A stretch of 64,000 bases of DNA from Luteibacter flocculans. GTDB taxonomy: Bacteria; Pseudomonadota; Gammaproteobacteria; Xanthomonadales; Rhodanobacteraceae. The notes under the pieces are model-generated. The model saw nothing but the letters and a program-made list of their open reading frames with translations. It was not told the origin of the DNA and made no database searches. Below are positions 1-12,682 of this stretch, one piece after another. The position numbers were made by a program, and so were the translations under genes. The stretch is taken from contig NZ_CP063231.1 of assembly GCF_023612255.1 (NCBI RefSeq), positions 2,710,001 to 2,774,000 on the forward strand. The letters are read 5' to 3'. Numbering within the stretch: position 1 is the first letter of the stretch; each line of letters opens with the position of its first letter.

Positions 1-558
1 CGGTACGATACCGGCCTCCGCGGCAAGACGAAGTGCACGCATCAGGTCACTCCGGCGGAACATCTGCGGCGTAAACGCCCGCCAGCGACCTTCGCGCGGT
101 TCCGTGGCGACGCTGTGACACTCGGCGTCGGCACGCTTGAGCGTGTCCCGCAAAGGCGCACCCAGCAGACCGCCGCCAACGGGGCCAGCACGTTCGATCA
201 GGCGGGTGATGTCGTCGAGTCGCACGCACGGCCGCGCCGCGTCATGCACCAGCACGAAGTCGTTGTCGCCGACGGAAGCCGGCAAGGCCATCAGTCCGGC
301 GAGCACGGAGTCGCTGCGCTCGCCGCCGCCGATGGCGGTCTTGAGCGGCTTACCGCCGATCGAATCCATGGCACCAAAATGCCGGTCGTCCGCCGCGATC
401 ACCACCATGAAACCGGCGATGCGCGGATGCGCGGACAGCCGTTCAAGCGTGTGATCGAGCATCGGCCGGCCGTCGATCAGCTGGTATTGCTTCGGCCGAT
501 CGCCGCCCGCCCGGACGCCCTTGCCAGCCGCCGGCAACACGCACCACAGCGCATCCAT
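1..558 (-). CDS. ispD: IspD, 2-C-methyl-D-erythritol 4-phosphate cytidylyltransferase (3' end cut by window)
   Basis: This is the MEP-pathway enzyme that transfers CMP to methylerythritol phosphate for isoprenoid synthesis. Reading leftward from an ATG at 558, the protein begins with the nucleotide-binding signature LPAAGKGVRAG, followed by the KQY segment (residues about 8-30). VHDAARPCV and a late TPQMFR segment are also present. All are typical of IspD. The 186 visible codons leave roughly 45 residues of a normal 230-residue protein beyond the edge. Its ATG overlaps the ftsB stop (TGATG), so the two are translationally coupled, as in the usual ftsB-ispD pair. No frameshift is visible. Confidence 0.95.
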   Translation of the reverse strand, partial: MDALWCVLPAAGKGVRAGGDRPKQYQLIDGRPMLDHTLERLSAHPRIAGFMVVIAADDRHFGAMDSIGGKPLKTAIGGGERSDSVLAGLMALPASVGDNDFVLVHDAARPCVRLDDITRLIERAGPVGGGLLGAPLRDTLKRADAECHSVATEPREGRWRAFTPQMFRRSDLMRALRLAAEAGIVP

Positions 559-902
559 CACTGGCCGCCGGGAGCGACGGGCGGCGGAGGCGGCGGTACG
601 CTGGTCGCGGCCCCCGGCTCCACCACCTGGTAGAACGTCTCGCCCGGCTTGACGAGACCCAGTTCCTGGCGCGCACGCGCTTCCGTCGCCTGCTCGCCGT
701 GCTTCAGATCCTCGACGTCCGCCGCCAGGGCCTGGTTGCGCTTCTGCAGCAACTCGTTTTCATCGGCCTGTTTCTTGACCGACTCGCGCAGCGAATCGAC
801 CTCGGCCATGCCCCCACCGCCGACCCACAGCTTGAGCTGCAGCGCGATGAGGACGATGACGAGGATCAGGCCGATCCAGCGCAGGAGTGCCGCGTTGCTC
901 AA
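558..902 (-). CDS. ftsB: FtsB, cell-division protein of the FtsQBL complex
   Basis: This is a small bitopic septum protein of about 114 residues. It has one N-terminal membrane helix (about residues 6-25), then a coiled coil rich in E, K, Q and L (about 30-80) and the FtsB-like tail GLVKPGETFY. The C terminus is an unusual extension with six consecutive prolines followed by VAPGGQ. No ATG fits. The best start is a TTG at 902, eight bases after the eno stop, so translation is probably coupled to eno. It sits between eno and ispD, the standard gammaproteobacterial order. The family call is firm; the start codon is inferred. Confidence 0.88.
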   Translation of the reverse strand: MSNAALLRWIGLILVIVLIALQLKLWVGGGGMAEVDSLRESVKKQADENELLQKRNQALAADVEDLKHGEQATEARARQELGLVKPGETFYQVVEPGAATSVPPPPPPVAPGGQ

Positions 903-910
903 GGCACGAC

Positions 911-2603
<1,693 letters not shown>

Positions 2604-2697
2604 CCGGCCCGTCTCCCCGGGAGCCTCGCGGCTCCACTGTTGGGTGCCGGCGCGAAGGGCGCCGGATCCCGTCAATCATACCGTCCCGCGGGAGCGA

Positions 2698-5237
<2,540 letters not shown>

Positions 5238-5378
5238 CTAAGCGGCGCGCCGCTCGCGAGTGGCACCTGAACGATACCGCCAGCGGCGATGCGTCGCGGG
5301 GCGCTCGCCGGCTCGATCCGGTGCCCAGTCAGCCGCCCGCGCGCTTCCCACCGGCGTTTCTCTCGCTACCATGGGGCG

Positions 5379-7181
5379 ATGAACGCATCCCCGATCGCCT
5401 CCCGTCTCCAATCGCTTCGCGCCGCCATGGCCCGCGAAGGTGTCGCCGCCGTCGTCGTCCCCTCGGCCGACCCGCATCTTTCGGAGTACCTGCCGCCGCG
5501 CTGGAAGGCCCGCGAGCGCTATTCCGGTTTCACCGGGTCGGCCGGCACGCTGGTCGTCACCACGACCGGGGGTGGCCTATGGACCGATTCCCGCTATTTC
5601 TCCCAGGCCGAGGCCGAACTGGCGGGAAGCGGCCTGCCGCTGATGAAACTGAACGTGGCGCACACGCCGGAGCACGTGGCCTGGCTGGCCGACCAGCTGG
5701 AAACCGGCGACGTGGTGGCCGTGGCAGGCGACAGCCTCTCCGTGGCCGGCGCGGAGGGCTTGGCGAAAAGGCTGGAGGCCGTCGGCGCCACGCTGCGCAC
5801 CGACCTCGACCTGCCGAGCGTTGCCTGGGACGACCGCCCCTCCCGCCCGGCGGCGCCCGTGTTCGCGCATGGCGCGCCGTTCGCCACGGTCGAACGTGCC
5901 GACAAGCTGCGCCACGTGCGTACGGCGATGCGCAAGGCCGGCGCCACACATCACCTGTTGTCGAGCCTGGACGACATCGCCTGGCTGACCAACCTGCGCG
6001 GCGCCGACGTCGAGTACAACCCGGTGTTCCTGGCCCACCTGCTGATCGGCGATGCGGGCGCCACCTTGTTCGTCGACGCGGCCAAGGTGCCTGCCGACGT
6101 GAAAGCGGCGCTGGCCGCCGATGGGATCTCGCTGGCCGACTACGCCACCGCCGCGTCCGCGATTGCCGCTCTGCCGGACGAGGCCACGCTGCTGTACGAC
6201 CCGGCCCGCGTCGTCGTCGCGCTGCTGGAAGGCGTGCCGGCCAGCGTCAAGCATGTTCGGGCGGCGAATCCGTCCACGGCGCAGAAAGCGCGCAAGACCC
6301 CGGAAGAACTGGACCACATCCGCGATGCGATGCGGCGCGATGGCGCCGCGCTCGTGCGCGCCTTCCGCCGCATCGAGATCGGCCTCGCCGCTGGTGAGCC
6401 ACTGAGCGAACTGGACGTGGACACCATCGTCCGCGAGGCGCGTGCGGCACAGACCGGGTTCGTCGGCGAGAGCTTTTCGACCATCGCCGGCTACGAAGCA
6501 AACGGCGCGCTGCCCCACTACCGGGCCACCGAAGCGGGCTTCAGCGCGCTTGCCGCGAAGGGGCTGCTGCTGGTGGATTCGGGCGGCCAGTACCTGGGCG
6601 GCACCACCGACATCACGCGGATGCTGGCCCTGGGCCCGGTGACGGACGAACAGCGGCGTGACTCCACCCTCGTGCTGAAGGGCATGATCGCGCTGTCCCG
6701 CGCTCGCTTCCCCAAGGGTGCCAGCGGCCCGCAACTGGATGCCTTGGCACGGGCGCCGCTGTGGGCCGCCGGTATGGATTTCGGCCACGGCACCGGCCAC
6801 GGCGTGGGCTACTTCCTCAACGTGCATGAGGGCCCGCACGGCATCCGTCCGCCCGTCGCGGGCGGCGCACTGGTGCCGCTGGAAACCGGCATGATCACGT
6901 CGATCGAGCCGGGGCTGTACAAACCGGGCCGTTACGGCATCCGCCATGAGAACCTGGCCGTGGTGACCCAGGCCGACAGCACCGAGTTCGGCGAGTTCTA
7001 CGCGTTCGAGACCCTGACACTCTGCCCGTTCGACCGGCGCGCACTCGAACCGCGGCTGCTGGAACCGTCCGAGCGCGCGTGGTTGGACGACTACCACGCC
7101 ACGGTGCGGGCTGCCCTGTCGCCGCTGCTCGATGGCGCCGATCGCGAATGGCTCGAGTGGCACTGCGCGCCGCTGTGATCC
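5379..7181 (+). CDS. Aminopeptidase P family (M24B) Xaa-Pro aminopeptidase
   Basis: This cytosolic metallopeptidase removes an N-terminal residue preceding proline. About 600 residues place it in the long, three-domain aminopeptidase P type (two creatinase-like domains, then the M24 pita-bread domain). Metal ligands are recognisable: Asp in DSGGQYLGGTTDITR (both aspartates, about residues 400-411), His in GHGTGHGVG (about 470), Glu in SIEPG (about 507) and the later RHENL (about 524). The start is the ATG at 5379. It is a single gene divergent from pyrG. The region downstream is filled with interspersed repeats rather than a clear terminator. Confidence 0.93.
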
Positions 7182-7190
7182 CCCTTGCAA

Positions 7191-7452
7191 CGCGCCCCAG
7201 CGGTGGAAGCCACCATGCGGCGAGGGAAATTCCGGGTGGGGACTACTTGCCGGTGGGACCACTTGCCAGTGGGGACTACTTGCCGGTGGGAGCCAGCCTG
7301 CTGGCGATGGGAGCTTGCCTTGCCGCTACACCGCTTCGTTGGCTTATCGCCACCAGGGTGGCTCCCACCATGCTCTGACTTCGCCACCAGGGTGGCTCCT
7401 ACCCTCGCTTCGTAGGCTTCTCGCCGCCATGGCGGCTCCCACAATTTCGTGC
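7191..7452. repeat. Cluster of short palindromic interspersed repeats (REP-like)
   Basis: The 369-bp gap between the M24 peptidase and parE holds no gene. It is packed with copies of a short unit. Variants of GGTGGGAGCCAGCCTGCTGG, the CTTGCCGGTGGGA module (three times in 7240-7300), GCCACCAGGGTGGCTCC (twice) and CGCCGCCATGGCGGCTCCCA follow one another. The segment 7281-7345 recurs almost unchanged at 29692-29757, and the last palindrome recurs at 46938-46962. This is the behaviour of intergenic REP-type elements. It would produce strong hairpins after the peptidase stop and may double as a terminator. Confidence 0.75.
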
Positions 7453-7547
7453 CGGCCGATCTCACCGCGTGACATGGGATCCAGCCAAACTTGACCGTCT
7501 CTTGCCCTCGCCCCATCCTGCCCGGCTACGAACGAGCAACGCATCCG

Positions 7548-9434
7548 ATGAACACTCGCTACAACGCCTCAGACATCGAAGTCCTCAGCGGCCTTGACCC
7601 GGTCAAGCGCCGCCCCGGCATGTACACCGACACCTCGCGGCCGAACCATCTGGCCCAGGAAGTCATCGACAACTCCGTGGACGAGGCGCTGGCCGGTCAC
7701 GCCAAGACGATCGAGGTCACCGTCTTCAACGACGGCTCGGTGGAAGTGAGCGACGATGGCCGCGGCATGCCGGTGGACATCCATCCGGAAGAGAAGGTGC
7801 CCGGCGTCGAGCTGATCCTCACGCGCCTGCATGCGGGCGGCAAGTTCTCCAACAAGAACTACGCCTTCTCGGGCGGCTTGCACGGCGTGGGAGTGTCCGT
7901 GGTCAACGCGCTTTCCACGCGCGTCGACGTCACGATCCGCCGCGACGGCCAGGAATACCGCATGGCCTTCGCGCATGGCGATCGCGCCAGCGACCTGGAA
8001 GTCATCGGCAGCGTGCCGAAGAAGAAGACCGGCACCACGCTGCGCTTCTGGCCTGACCCGAAGTATTTCGATACGCCGAAGATCCTCGTCTCCAAGCTCA
8101 AGCACCTGCTGCGCGCGAAGGCCGTGCTCTGCGCGGGCCTGACCGTGCGCTTGACCGAGGAAGGCGGCGAGACCAGCGAGTGGTACTACGAGGACGGCCT
8201 GTCCGACTATCTCCGCGGCGAACTGCAGGGCGCGGAAGCATTGCCGTCGGATCTCTTCGTGAAGCATTTCGCGCGCGATACCGACGCGCTGGACGTCGCC
8301 CTGGCCTGGTTGCCCGAGGGTGAACTGGTCCAGGAAAGCTACGTCAACCTCATTCCGACGGCGCAGGGGGGCACGCACGTCAACGGCCTGCGTTCGGGCC
8401 TGACCAATGCCATCCGTGAATTCTGCGACCTGCGCAACCTGCTTCCGCGCGGCGTGAAGCTGGCGCCCGAAGATGTCTGGGAGCGCCTCGCCTTCGTACT
8501 CAGCGTCAAGTTGCAGGACGCGCAGTTCGCCGGGCAGACGAAGGAGCGCCTCTCGTCGCGCCAGGCCGCCGGCATCGTCGAAGGCGTGGTGCACGATGCT
8601 TTCAGCCTGTGGCTCAACCAGCACGTGGACCTGGGCGAGAAGATCGCCCAGCTCGCGATCGAGCGCGCAAGCGCGCGTTTGAAGGCCGCGAAGCAGGTCG
8701 TTCGCAAGAAGATCACCCAAGGCCCCGCCCTGCCCGGCAAGCTGGCCGACTGCGCCGCCACCGATCTGACGCGTACCGAGCTGTTCCTGGTCGAGGGCGA
8801 TTCCGCCGGTGGCTCGGCGAAGCAGGCACGCGACAAGGACTTCCAGGCGATCCTCCCGCTGCGCGGCAAGATCCTCAACACCTGGGAAGTCGAATCCGGC
8901 GCCGTGCTGGCATCGCAGGAAGTGCACGACCTCGCCGTCGCCATTGGCTGCGACCCCGGCAAGGACGACCTCTCCGGGCTGCGCTACGGCAAGGTCGTCA
9001 TTCTCGCCGACGCGGATTCGGACGGCCTGCACATCGCCACCCTGCTCTCCGCACTGTTCCTGCGTCATTTCCCGTCGCTCGTCCGCGAGGGCCACGTGTT
9101 CGTGGCGATGCCGCCGCTGTTCCGCGTCGACGTGGGCAAGCAGGTGTTCTACTGCCTCGACGAGGAAGAAAAGCGCCTCATGCTCGAAAAGGTGGAGCGC
9201 GAGAAGATGAAGGGCGCCGTCAGCGTCACCCGCTTCAAAGGCCTCGGCGAGATGAATCCCGCGCAGCTGCGCGAATCCACCATCCATCCCGACACGCGCC
9301 GCCTTGTGCAGCTCACGGTCGACACCGACGACGGCACGCAGAAGCTGATGGACATGCTCCTGGCGAAGAAGCGCGCGGGCGACCGCAAGCAGTGGCTGGA
9401 AGACAAGGGCGACCTGGCGACATTGGAAGTCTGA
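7548..9434 (+). CDS. parE: DNA topoisomerase IV subunit B
   Basis: ParE is the ATPase subunit of the decatenating type II topoisomerase. The 628 residues contain the GHKL ATP site (EVIDNSVDEALAG, residues 38-50, and the DDGRGMP and GGLHGVGVS loops). The TOPRIM domain follows, with LVEGDSAGGSA (about 411) and DADSDGLHI (about 488). The length (shorter than GyrB) and the C-terminal GDLATLEV ending fit ParE. The start is the ATG at 7548. The last 45 codons have a diverged second copy at 11591-11725 beyond two hvn genes (see findings), so the 3' end of this parE may be recombinant. Confidence 0.96.
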   Translation: MNTRYNASDIEVLSGLDPVKRRPGMYTDTSRPNHLAQEVIDNSVDEALAGHAKTIEVTVFNDGSVEVSDDGRGMPVDIHPEEKVPGVELILTRLHAGGKFSNKNYAFSGGLHGVGVSVVNALSTRVDVTIRRDGQEYRMAFAHGDRASDLEVIGSVPKKKTGTTLRFWPDPKYFDTPKILVSKLKHLLRAKAVLCAGLTVRLTEEGGETSEWYYEDGLSDYLRGELQGAEALPSDLFVKHFARDTDALDVALAWLPEGELVQESYVNLIPTAQGGTHVNGLRSGLTNAIREFCDLRNLLPRGVKLAPEDVWERLAFVLSVKLQDAQFAGQTKERLSSRQAAGIVEGVVHDAFSLWLNQHVDLGEKIAQLAIERASARLKAAKQVVRKKITQGPALPGKLADCAATDLTRTELFLVEGDSAGGSAKQARDKDFQAILPLRGKILNTWEVESGAVLASQEVHDLAVAIGCDPGKDDLSGLRYGKVVILADADSDGLHIATLLSALFLRHFPSLVREGHVFVAMPPLFRVDVGKQVFYCLDEEEKRLMLEKVEREKMKGAVSVTRFKGLGEMNPAQLRESTIHPDTRRLVQLTVDTDDGTQKLMDMLLAKKRAGDRKQWLEDKGDLATLEV

Positions 9435-9438
9435 GCGT

Positions 9439-10401
9439 TCACGGTTCCGGCGTATCAGGCGGCTCCGGGACCGCCTGATCTTCCTTGCGGTAGGTGAACT
9501 TCGCGGGTTTTGTGCTCTCGGTGGCGGGCGTCCAGAGGATGACCGGCACCCAGCGTCCCGTCTTTGTTAAAAAACGGCTCTGATCGTTCATTGCGGCTGC
9601 ACGACGATACGTTTCGGCTTTCTTGGGCGACATCTGCTCAGCGACCGGCAATTTGGCGCCGCAATCGTCGTCTGTATAAAAGCAGTTGGTTCGATAGAAG
9701 AACGCCTCGACCGGCATCTTTTCGCCTACGTCTTGCGGCCATGCGGCGATGATCACTTCGTTGCGCGCAAAGATATTCAAGTCTCGGCGAACGTCTACGA
9801 CCTGCATCCAGGCTTCGGCCGTATCTCGTTGTCTAGAATCCTCAACCCCAAACGCGCACTGATTCTTGTCGTCTTTGAAACCTTTCTTGACCCACTGCCC
9901 ATCCGAATAGATGCCCTGGTCCTGGCAAATCGTCTGATGTGTCTGACAGCGATCCGGCTTGTCGGTCCATGCATCGCGGGGATAAATGCAGCGCACCATC
10001 AGTTGGACGTATCCCTTGCCCTTCGGGTAGGCGAGCCACGGATAAACGACGAACCCGTTCCCCGACGGAAAGTTTTCTGGGAAGTTGGAATCCTGGCGCA
10101 GCCATGAGAACGACACGCCGGGTGGCGCGGTGGCGGGGTTTGGTAGCCACGAGTCGTACTCCGGCGAATAGTGGGTCGAACGCATCAGGATGCCCGAGCA
10201 GAGAAAGGCTGGACGCTTATGTCCATTCGCAGCCACCCCGCAATAATAGCTCTTATCTCTAAAACGCCTCTGCAGGTTTTCCGCGACCGCCTGGCCCGAG
10301 TAATCCTTCGATTGCGGGGACGGCATCGCATGCGATGCGGCGTCCCACGTCGTCAGCGTCAATGACGCGAGCAAAAGCAGCCATTTGAGCGGCGTAGCCA
10401 T
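9439..10401 (-). CDS. hvn1: exported halovibrin HvnA-like protein
   Basis: The protein has about 320 residues and is a member of a paralogous family with seven copies in this window. Family blocks seen here: AENLQRRF, FLCSGILMRST, YDSWLPNP, PGVSFSWLRQD, NGFVVYP, RNEVIIAAW, PVEAFFYRTN, GRWVPVI and the terminal KEDQAVPE. From memory these match proteins annotated as halovibrin HvnA in Pseudomonas (secreted NAD-consuming ADP-ribosyltransferase/glycohydrolase type). No alignment was run. The probable signal peptide starts at the ATG at 10401 (MATPLKWLLLLASL, ending near SHA). Unlike its neighbours it has no lipobox cysteine, so it may be released rather than lipid-anchored. It also carries an insertion around the FKDDKNQ region. 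The stop lies 4 bp beyond the parE stop, convergent. An upstream ATG at 10413 is also possible. Confidence 0.7.
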   Translation of the reverse strand: MATPLKWLLLLASLTLTTWDAASHAMPSPQSKDYSGQAVAENLQRRFRDKSYYCGVAANGHKRPAFLCSGILMRSTHYSPEYDSWLPNPATAPPGVSFSWLRQDSNFPENFPSGNGFVVYPWLAYPKGKGYVQLMVRCIYPRDAWTDKPDRCQTHQTICQDQGIYSDGQWVKKGFKDDKNQCAFGVEDSRQRDTAEAWMQVVDVRRDLNIFARNEVIIAAWPQDVGEKMPVEAFFYRTNCFYTDDDCGAKLPVAEQMSPKKAETYRRAAAMNDQSRFLTKTGRWVPVILWTPATESTKPAKFTYRKEDQAVPEPPDTPEP

Positions 10402-10604
10402 ACGCACCCCCATCCGTGGAGAAACGACCATCCTGACAGCCCATCCCAAGGCGCCCGTCACTATCTTGCGCCGACCGCATATGTGATGCGATAGCCCTGA
10501 AGACGTAAGCGCAAGCGGCGTATTTGCGGCACGCTTCGCATGCAGGAAGACTTGAGATATTCGCGCGCACCAGCGAACGTTCGAGTGCCGCCGCTATCAA
10601 CCGA

Positions 10605-11462
10605 TCACTGAAGGATGGCCTGATCCGCGTCCCGATAAGCGAACGTTGCGCGGCCCCCGATCGCCGTGGCCGGCGTCCACGCAATGACAGGTACCCATCG
10701 CCCGGCGGTGGCACGGAAGTCCTTCTGGTCCTTGCCTGCGTCCGCAAGTCCGGATGCACTTCCCGTTCTATAGAAGAACGCTTCCAACGGCATGTCCGTG
10801 TGGGTGTTCTGTGGCCACTCAGCCACCATGATCTCGTTCCAGGTGAAAATTTGGCGTGCCACGCGCACGTTCACTAGTTGCATCCATGCGAAGGTCGGAT
10901 CGGGCGCGGCATCACCAGGGGCGATCTTGAAGGCACAACCGTAGCCGCTGGGATACTTGCTCAGCCATTGCTCTGCGGTGATGACGCCTTGCCGATGGCA
11001 CGGCGTCCTGCATTTATCAGCCAGGCTTCCCGTAGACGCGTTCACCACATATCCACATTCGACGATGAGCTGGTAGAAGTAGGGATCATCGGAATAATAG
11101 TGCGGGTAAACGATGAACCCGTTGACAGTAGCCGCCGTGGCGAAGTTGCTGTCCTGACGCAGCCAGGAGAATGACACGCCACCTGCGGAGGTCCCTGGAT
11201 TGGGAATCCAGGAGTGATAACCCGTAGACCATCGCGTCCCTCGCATAAGAACACCCGAGCAAAGCACGGCGGGGGTATTCGACGGTGCGCAAGCCGTAAC
11301 GATTTTGTCGTAGCGAGATTGAAGGTGCTCCGCGACTTCTGGCCCCGATTCGGTCGGAGGAACGAGGCGGCGCGCATCCCCGGTGCCCTGATGCGATGGC
11401 AGGCAACCCGCCAGAAGTGAGAAGACCACGCTAAAAGCAAATGATCGGGCTATCCGTTGCAC
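10605..11462 (-). CDS. hvn2: halovibrin HvnA-like lipoprotein
   Basis: The protein has 285 residues if it starts at the GTG at 11462, which follows an AAGGAAGGGAG ribosome-binding site. A longer TTG-initiated frame to 11495 lacks one. The N terminus is a lipoprotein signal peptide with the lipobox LLAGC. Family blocks are all present: AEHLQSRYDK, VLCSGVLMRGT, YHSWIPNP, GVSFSWLRQD, NGFIVYP, C-x-KTP-like cysteine region, WNEIMVAEW, PLEAFFYRTG, GRWVPVIAW and DADQAILQ. Six cysteines besides the lipobox suggest disulfides and a periplasmic or surface location. It is probably co-transcribed with hvn1 (gap about 200 bp); the shared upstream element lies about 70 bp before the start. Confidence 0.72.
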   Translation of the reverse strand: MQRIARSFAFSVVFSLLAGCLPSHQGTGDARRLVPPTESGPEVAEHLQSRYDKIVTACAPSNTPAVLCSGVLMRGTRWSTGYHSWIPNPGTSAGGVSFSWLRQDSNFATAATVNGFIVYPHYYSDDPYFYQLIVECGYVVNASTGSLADKCRTPCHRQGVITAEQWLSKYPSGYGCAFKIAPGDAAPDPTFAWMQLVNVRVARQIFTWNEIMVAEWPQNTHTDMPLEAFFYRTGSASGLADAGKDQKDFRATAGRWVPVIAWTPATAIGGRATFAYRDADQAILQ

Positions 11463-11528
11463 GCACCTTCTCCCTTCCTTGGGATGTCGGTTCAAAGCGT
11501 GCGTCGCTTTGAGGGTGCCGGCAATATT

Positions 11529-11542
11529 TCATCGGTTGTAGG
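11529..11542 (-). promoter_or_regulatory. Conserved element upstream of hvn2-hvn1
   Basis: On the plus strand this reads TCATCGGTTGTAGG. The same 14-mer occurs at 13007-13020, before hvn4. An 11-base near match (TCGGTCGTAGG) occurs at 23845-23855, before hvn7. In each case it sits about 67-80 bp upstream of the first gene of an hvn transcription unit, so it may be a promoter or operator. It does not look like a standard sigma-70 promoter. Confidence 0.45.
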
Positions 11543-11554
11543 CGTCAAGCCCCC

Positions 11555-11585
11555 CGAAAAAAAGAACCCCGCCGTAGCGGGGTTC
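11555..11585 (-). terminator. Intrinsic terminator between the two hvn blocks
   Basis: A 9-bp perfect stem, GAACCCCGC / GCGGGGTTC with loop CGTA, is followed on the minus strand by seven T residues. It faces leftward and would stop transcripts coming from hvn3. It abuts the start of the displaced parE fragment. Confidence 0.75.
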
Positions 11586-11590
11586 GTCAC

Positions 11591-11725
11591 CGCCTGGTCC
11601 AGCTGACCGTCGACACCGACGACGGCACGCAGAAACTCATGGACATGCTGCTGGCGAAGAAGCACGCGAGCGATCGCAAGCAGTGGCTCGAGGAAAAGGG
11701 CGATCTCGCGACCCTCGAGGTCTGA
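11591..11725 (+). pseudogene. parE: Displaced parE 3' fragment (last 44 codons plus stop)
   Basis: The 135 bp are in frame with the end of parE (9300-9434), running from RLVQLTVDTDDGTQ to GDLATLEV and a stop. By eye there are about 19 base differences, nearly all at third codon positions. Only three amino-acid changes result (R to H, G to S, D to E). There is no start codon, no promoter and no upstream parE body, so it cannot be expressed as ParE. It lies between the hvn2 upstream terminator and the convergent hvn3 stop, exactly as the real parE end lies next to the hvn1 stop. It reads as the old end of parE displaced by recombination. Confidence 0.9.
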
Positions 11726-11731
11726 TCGCCA

Positions 11732-11751
11732 CCATCCTCAATTGAGGATGG
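11732..11751. repeat. Perfect 20-bp palindrome over the hvn3 stop codon
   Basis: The sequence CCATCCTCAATTGAGGATGG is its own reverse complement and includes the hvn3 stop codon and its last four codons. The other hvn genes do not have it. It may act as a hairpin at the end of hvn3; there is no T tract. Confidence 0.6.
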
Positions 11752-12613
11752 CCTGGTCGGCGACGTTATAGGTGAACGTCGCACGGGCCGCGCCAACGGT
11801 CGGCGTCCAGCGGATGATGGGCACCCAACGGCCGGCCGTAGCCCTAAAGTCCCTTTGATCGGACCGTGCGTCGTTCAATGCACTTCCCACCCCGTTCGTT
11901 CGATAGAAAAAGGCTTCGAGCGGCATCCTCGCATGGGTGTTCTGCGCCCATGCGGCGAGGATGATTTCGTTGCGGTCGAAACTGTTTTTCAATTGCCGCA
12001 CCGTGACCATCTGCGTCCACGCGAACGCCGTGTCCGGCGCACTGGGATTGACGTCGAATGCGCATTGATTGGAATTGTCGGTGTACTTCGCGATCCACTG
12101 AAACGCGTTCGTGACCCCGTGCTTCTGGCAAAGACCGGGATGACCGGACGTATTGCAACGATCGGGGGCACCGGTCCACGCATCGAACGGAAATGCGCAA
12201 CGGACGGTCAGCAGGTCGTAGTTGCCGTCGTCCGCATAGAAACGCGGATAGACGATGAAACCATTATCCGAGGGATAGTTTTCGTCGAAGTCCGAGTCCT
12301 GCCTGAGCCAGGAAAACGAGATGCCCCAGGGCGCGGTGTTCGGGTTGGGTATCCAGGAGTGATAGGTGGCCGAATACTCCGTCGATCGCATGAGAATGCC
12401 CGAACACAGAAATGCCGGCCGCGTGGCCGAACCGCAATCGTCCAGCTTTGCGTCGAAACGTCTCTGCAGGTGCTCGGCCACCTCAGCCCCAGTCTCCGTC
12501 GGTCGCGCCTTCGCCCGGACACCGTCGCCACGCCACGCATCGTGCACGCTACAGGCCGCGAGTAAACACGCCATCGCTACGACAGCGAACGAGCTGAATC
12601 TGAAGCCATCCAT
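11738..12613 (-). CDS. hvn3: halovibrin HvnA-like lipoprotein
   Basis: The protein has 291 residues from the ATG at 12613 (ribosome-binding site GGAG eight bases upstream). The signal peptide ends in the lipobox LLAAC. Family blocks are intact: AEHLQRRFD, FLCSGILMRST, YHSWIPNP, GISFSWLRQD, NGFIVYPRFY, CAFPFDAWTG, DRNEIILAAW, PLEAFFYRTN, GRWVPIIRW, TFTYNVADQAILN. It closely parallels hvn1 in the aromatic and cysteine spacing. It lies downstream of the decayed hvn4 in the same direction (about 70 bp), so it probably uses the hvn4 promoter. The family assignment rests on recall of HvnA-annotated proteins. Confidence 0.72.
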   Translation of the reverse strand: MDGFRFSSFAVVAMACLLAACSVHDAWRGDGVRAKARPTETGAEVAEHLQRRFDAKLDDCGSATRPAFLCSGILMRSTEYSATYHSWIPNPNTAPWGISFSWLRQDSDFDENYPSDNGFIVYPRFYADDGNYDLLTVRCAFPFDAWTGAPDRCNTSGHPGLCQKHGVTNAFQWIAKYTDNSNQCAFDVNPSAPDTAFAWTQMVTVRQLKNSFDRNEIILAAWAQNTHARMPLEAFFYRTNGVGSALNDARSDQRDFRATAGRWVPIIRWTPTVGAARATFTYNVADQAILN

Positions 12614-12682
12614 GGCGCAATCTCCGTTCATTGGTTCTCCGCGATTTAAAACCGGGCGCCTGGCCCGGACGCTCTTCGCTCG

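Noticed and set aside
7191-7452. CRISPR-like array in the repeat patch before parE
   Set aside because: Units are irregular, palindromic and without unique spacers, and no cas genes are present.
11591-11796. Short ORF on the minus strand across the parE fragment and hvn3 end
   Set aside because: Encoded opposite the parE remnant; no ribosome-binding site and no recognisable protein.
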